In this document: positions 63,815 to 64,000 of the stretch, in pieces
Position numbering within the stretch: position 1 is the stretch's first letter
How the letters are laid out: every line of letters begins with the position of its first letter
Origin: Syntrophaceae bacterium
GTDB lineage: Bacteria; Desulfobacterota; Syntrophia; Syntrophales; UBA2185
DNA: 64,000 bases
Reading direction: 5' to 3'
NCBI GenBank assembly: GCA_003153775.1
Contig: PMBI01000050.1
Coordinates: forward strand, 191,325-255,324
Notes under the pieces: model-generated
Told to the model about the DNA's origin: nothing
Databases searched by the model: none
Seen by the model: only the letters and a program-made list of their open reading frames with translations
Position numbers and translations under genes: made by a program

Positions 63815-64000
63815 TCACATGGATGACGCTTCCTGATATGTAGGATCCCTTTACTGCGAGAAAGGCCACCACCTCGGCCACCTCCTCGGGGCGTCCTATG
63901 CGGCCGAGGGTAATATTTGCGAGAATTCTCTTCTGCACCTCTTCGGGGAGATCCTGTGTCATCTCCGTCTCGATGAGTCCCGGGGCCACGGAATTGACGA
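63792..64000 (-). CDS. 3-oxoacyl-ACP reductase FabG-like (partial, 5' end beyond window)
   Basis: C-terminal 69 residues of a short-chain dehydrogenase. VNSVAPGLIETEM, LGRIGRPEEVAEVVAFLA and YISGSVIHVNGGL are the classical FabG tail. The track lists only a 65-residue piece beginning at an internal GTG; the frame stays open to the window edge. It is the most upstream gene of the type II cluster seen here and its stop overlaps the dehydratase start. Confidence 0.9.
   Translation of the reverse strand, partial: VNSVAPGLIETEMTQDLPEEVQKRILANITLGRIGRPEEVAEVVAFLAVKGSYISGSVIHVNGGLYGG

Overview
The window looks like a chromosomal segment from an anaerobic deltaproteobacterium (Desulfobacterota, perhaps a Syntrophales-like syntroph). 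This is inferred from gene content: a gidB-parA-parB-dnaA-dnaN-gyrB origin block, Gram-negative LPS heptose/Kdo genes, GatCAB, an ADP-forming acyl-CoA ligase next to a long acyl-CoA dehydrogenase, and mid-range GC. No rRNA, tRNA or CRISPR array was seen.

Layout. 1-7.3 kb, minus strand: replication origin block (gyrB cut by the window edge, dnaN, dnaA, parB, parA, rsmG), with DnaA-box-like 9-mers on both sides of dnaA. 7.4-13.7 kb, plus strand: a TrmJ-type RNA methyltransferase, then kdnB-kdnA-hldD-kdsB plus an acyltransferase and a thioesterase. This set matches the pathway to 8-amino-Kdo (Kdo8N) and heptose for LPS. 13.9-21.8 kb, minus strand: branched-chain amino acid operon ilvB-ilvH / ilvB-ilvH-ilvC-ilvD. 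It has two leader-peptide attenuators missing from the ORF track: a valine-rich leader before the first acetolactate synthase and an isoleucine-rich leader before the second. 21.8-25.0 kb, minus strand: PBP1A, TatC and TatA/B.

25.2-30.6 kb, plus strand: histone-deacetylase-like amidohydrolase, gatC-gatA-gatB, mtnA. 31.0-32.0 kb: a cold-shock protein whose long leader carries a terminator-like hairpin, and a small lytic transglycosylase. 32.1-35.3 kb: carB. 35.7-43.98 kb: ABC-F ATPase, minimal zincin, OsmC, PfkB kinase, methyltransferase, fused ADP-forming acyl-CoA ligase, cyclophilin; several intergenic palindromic repeats sit here.

44.2-48.4 kb is an accessory segment: a divergent peptide-deformylase-like gene, a hicAB toxin-antitoxin pair and a secreted Ig-like protein lying between two copies of the deformylase gene's 3' end, then an AT-rich 638-residue protein with a PD-(D/E)XK-like motif set. 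48.5-51.7 kb: acyl-CoA dehydrogenase and a class V aminotransferase.

52.0-58.8 kb holds the most unusual gene: one polypeptide of about 1,800 residues joining an HEXXH zincin-like region, a von Willebrand A domain with an intact MIDAS motif, ten HEAT-like repeats and two MoxR/midasin-type AAA+ modules. It overlaps the start of a DUF364 (putative metal-chelation) gene and is flanked by a divergent small charged protein. 58.9-60.35 kb: thioesterase, GNAT, MobB. 60.35-64.0 kb, minus strand: a dedicated type II fatty-acid-like set (FabG partial, dehydratase, ketosynthase, ACP, acyltransferase, phosphopantetheinyl transferase) that runs off the window end.
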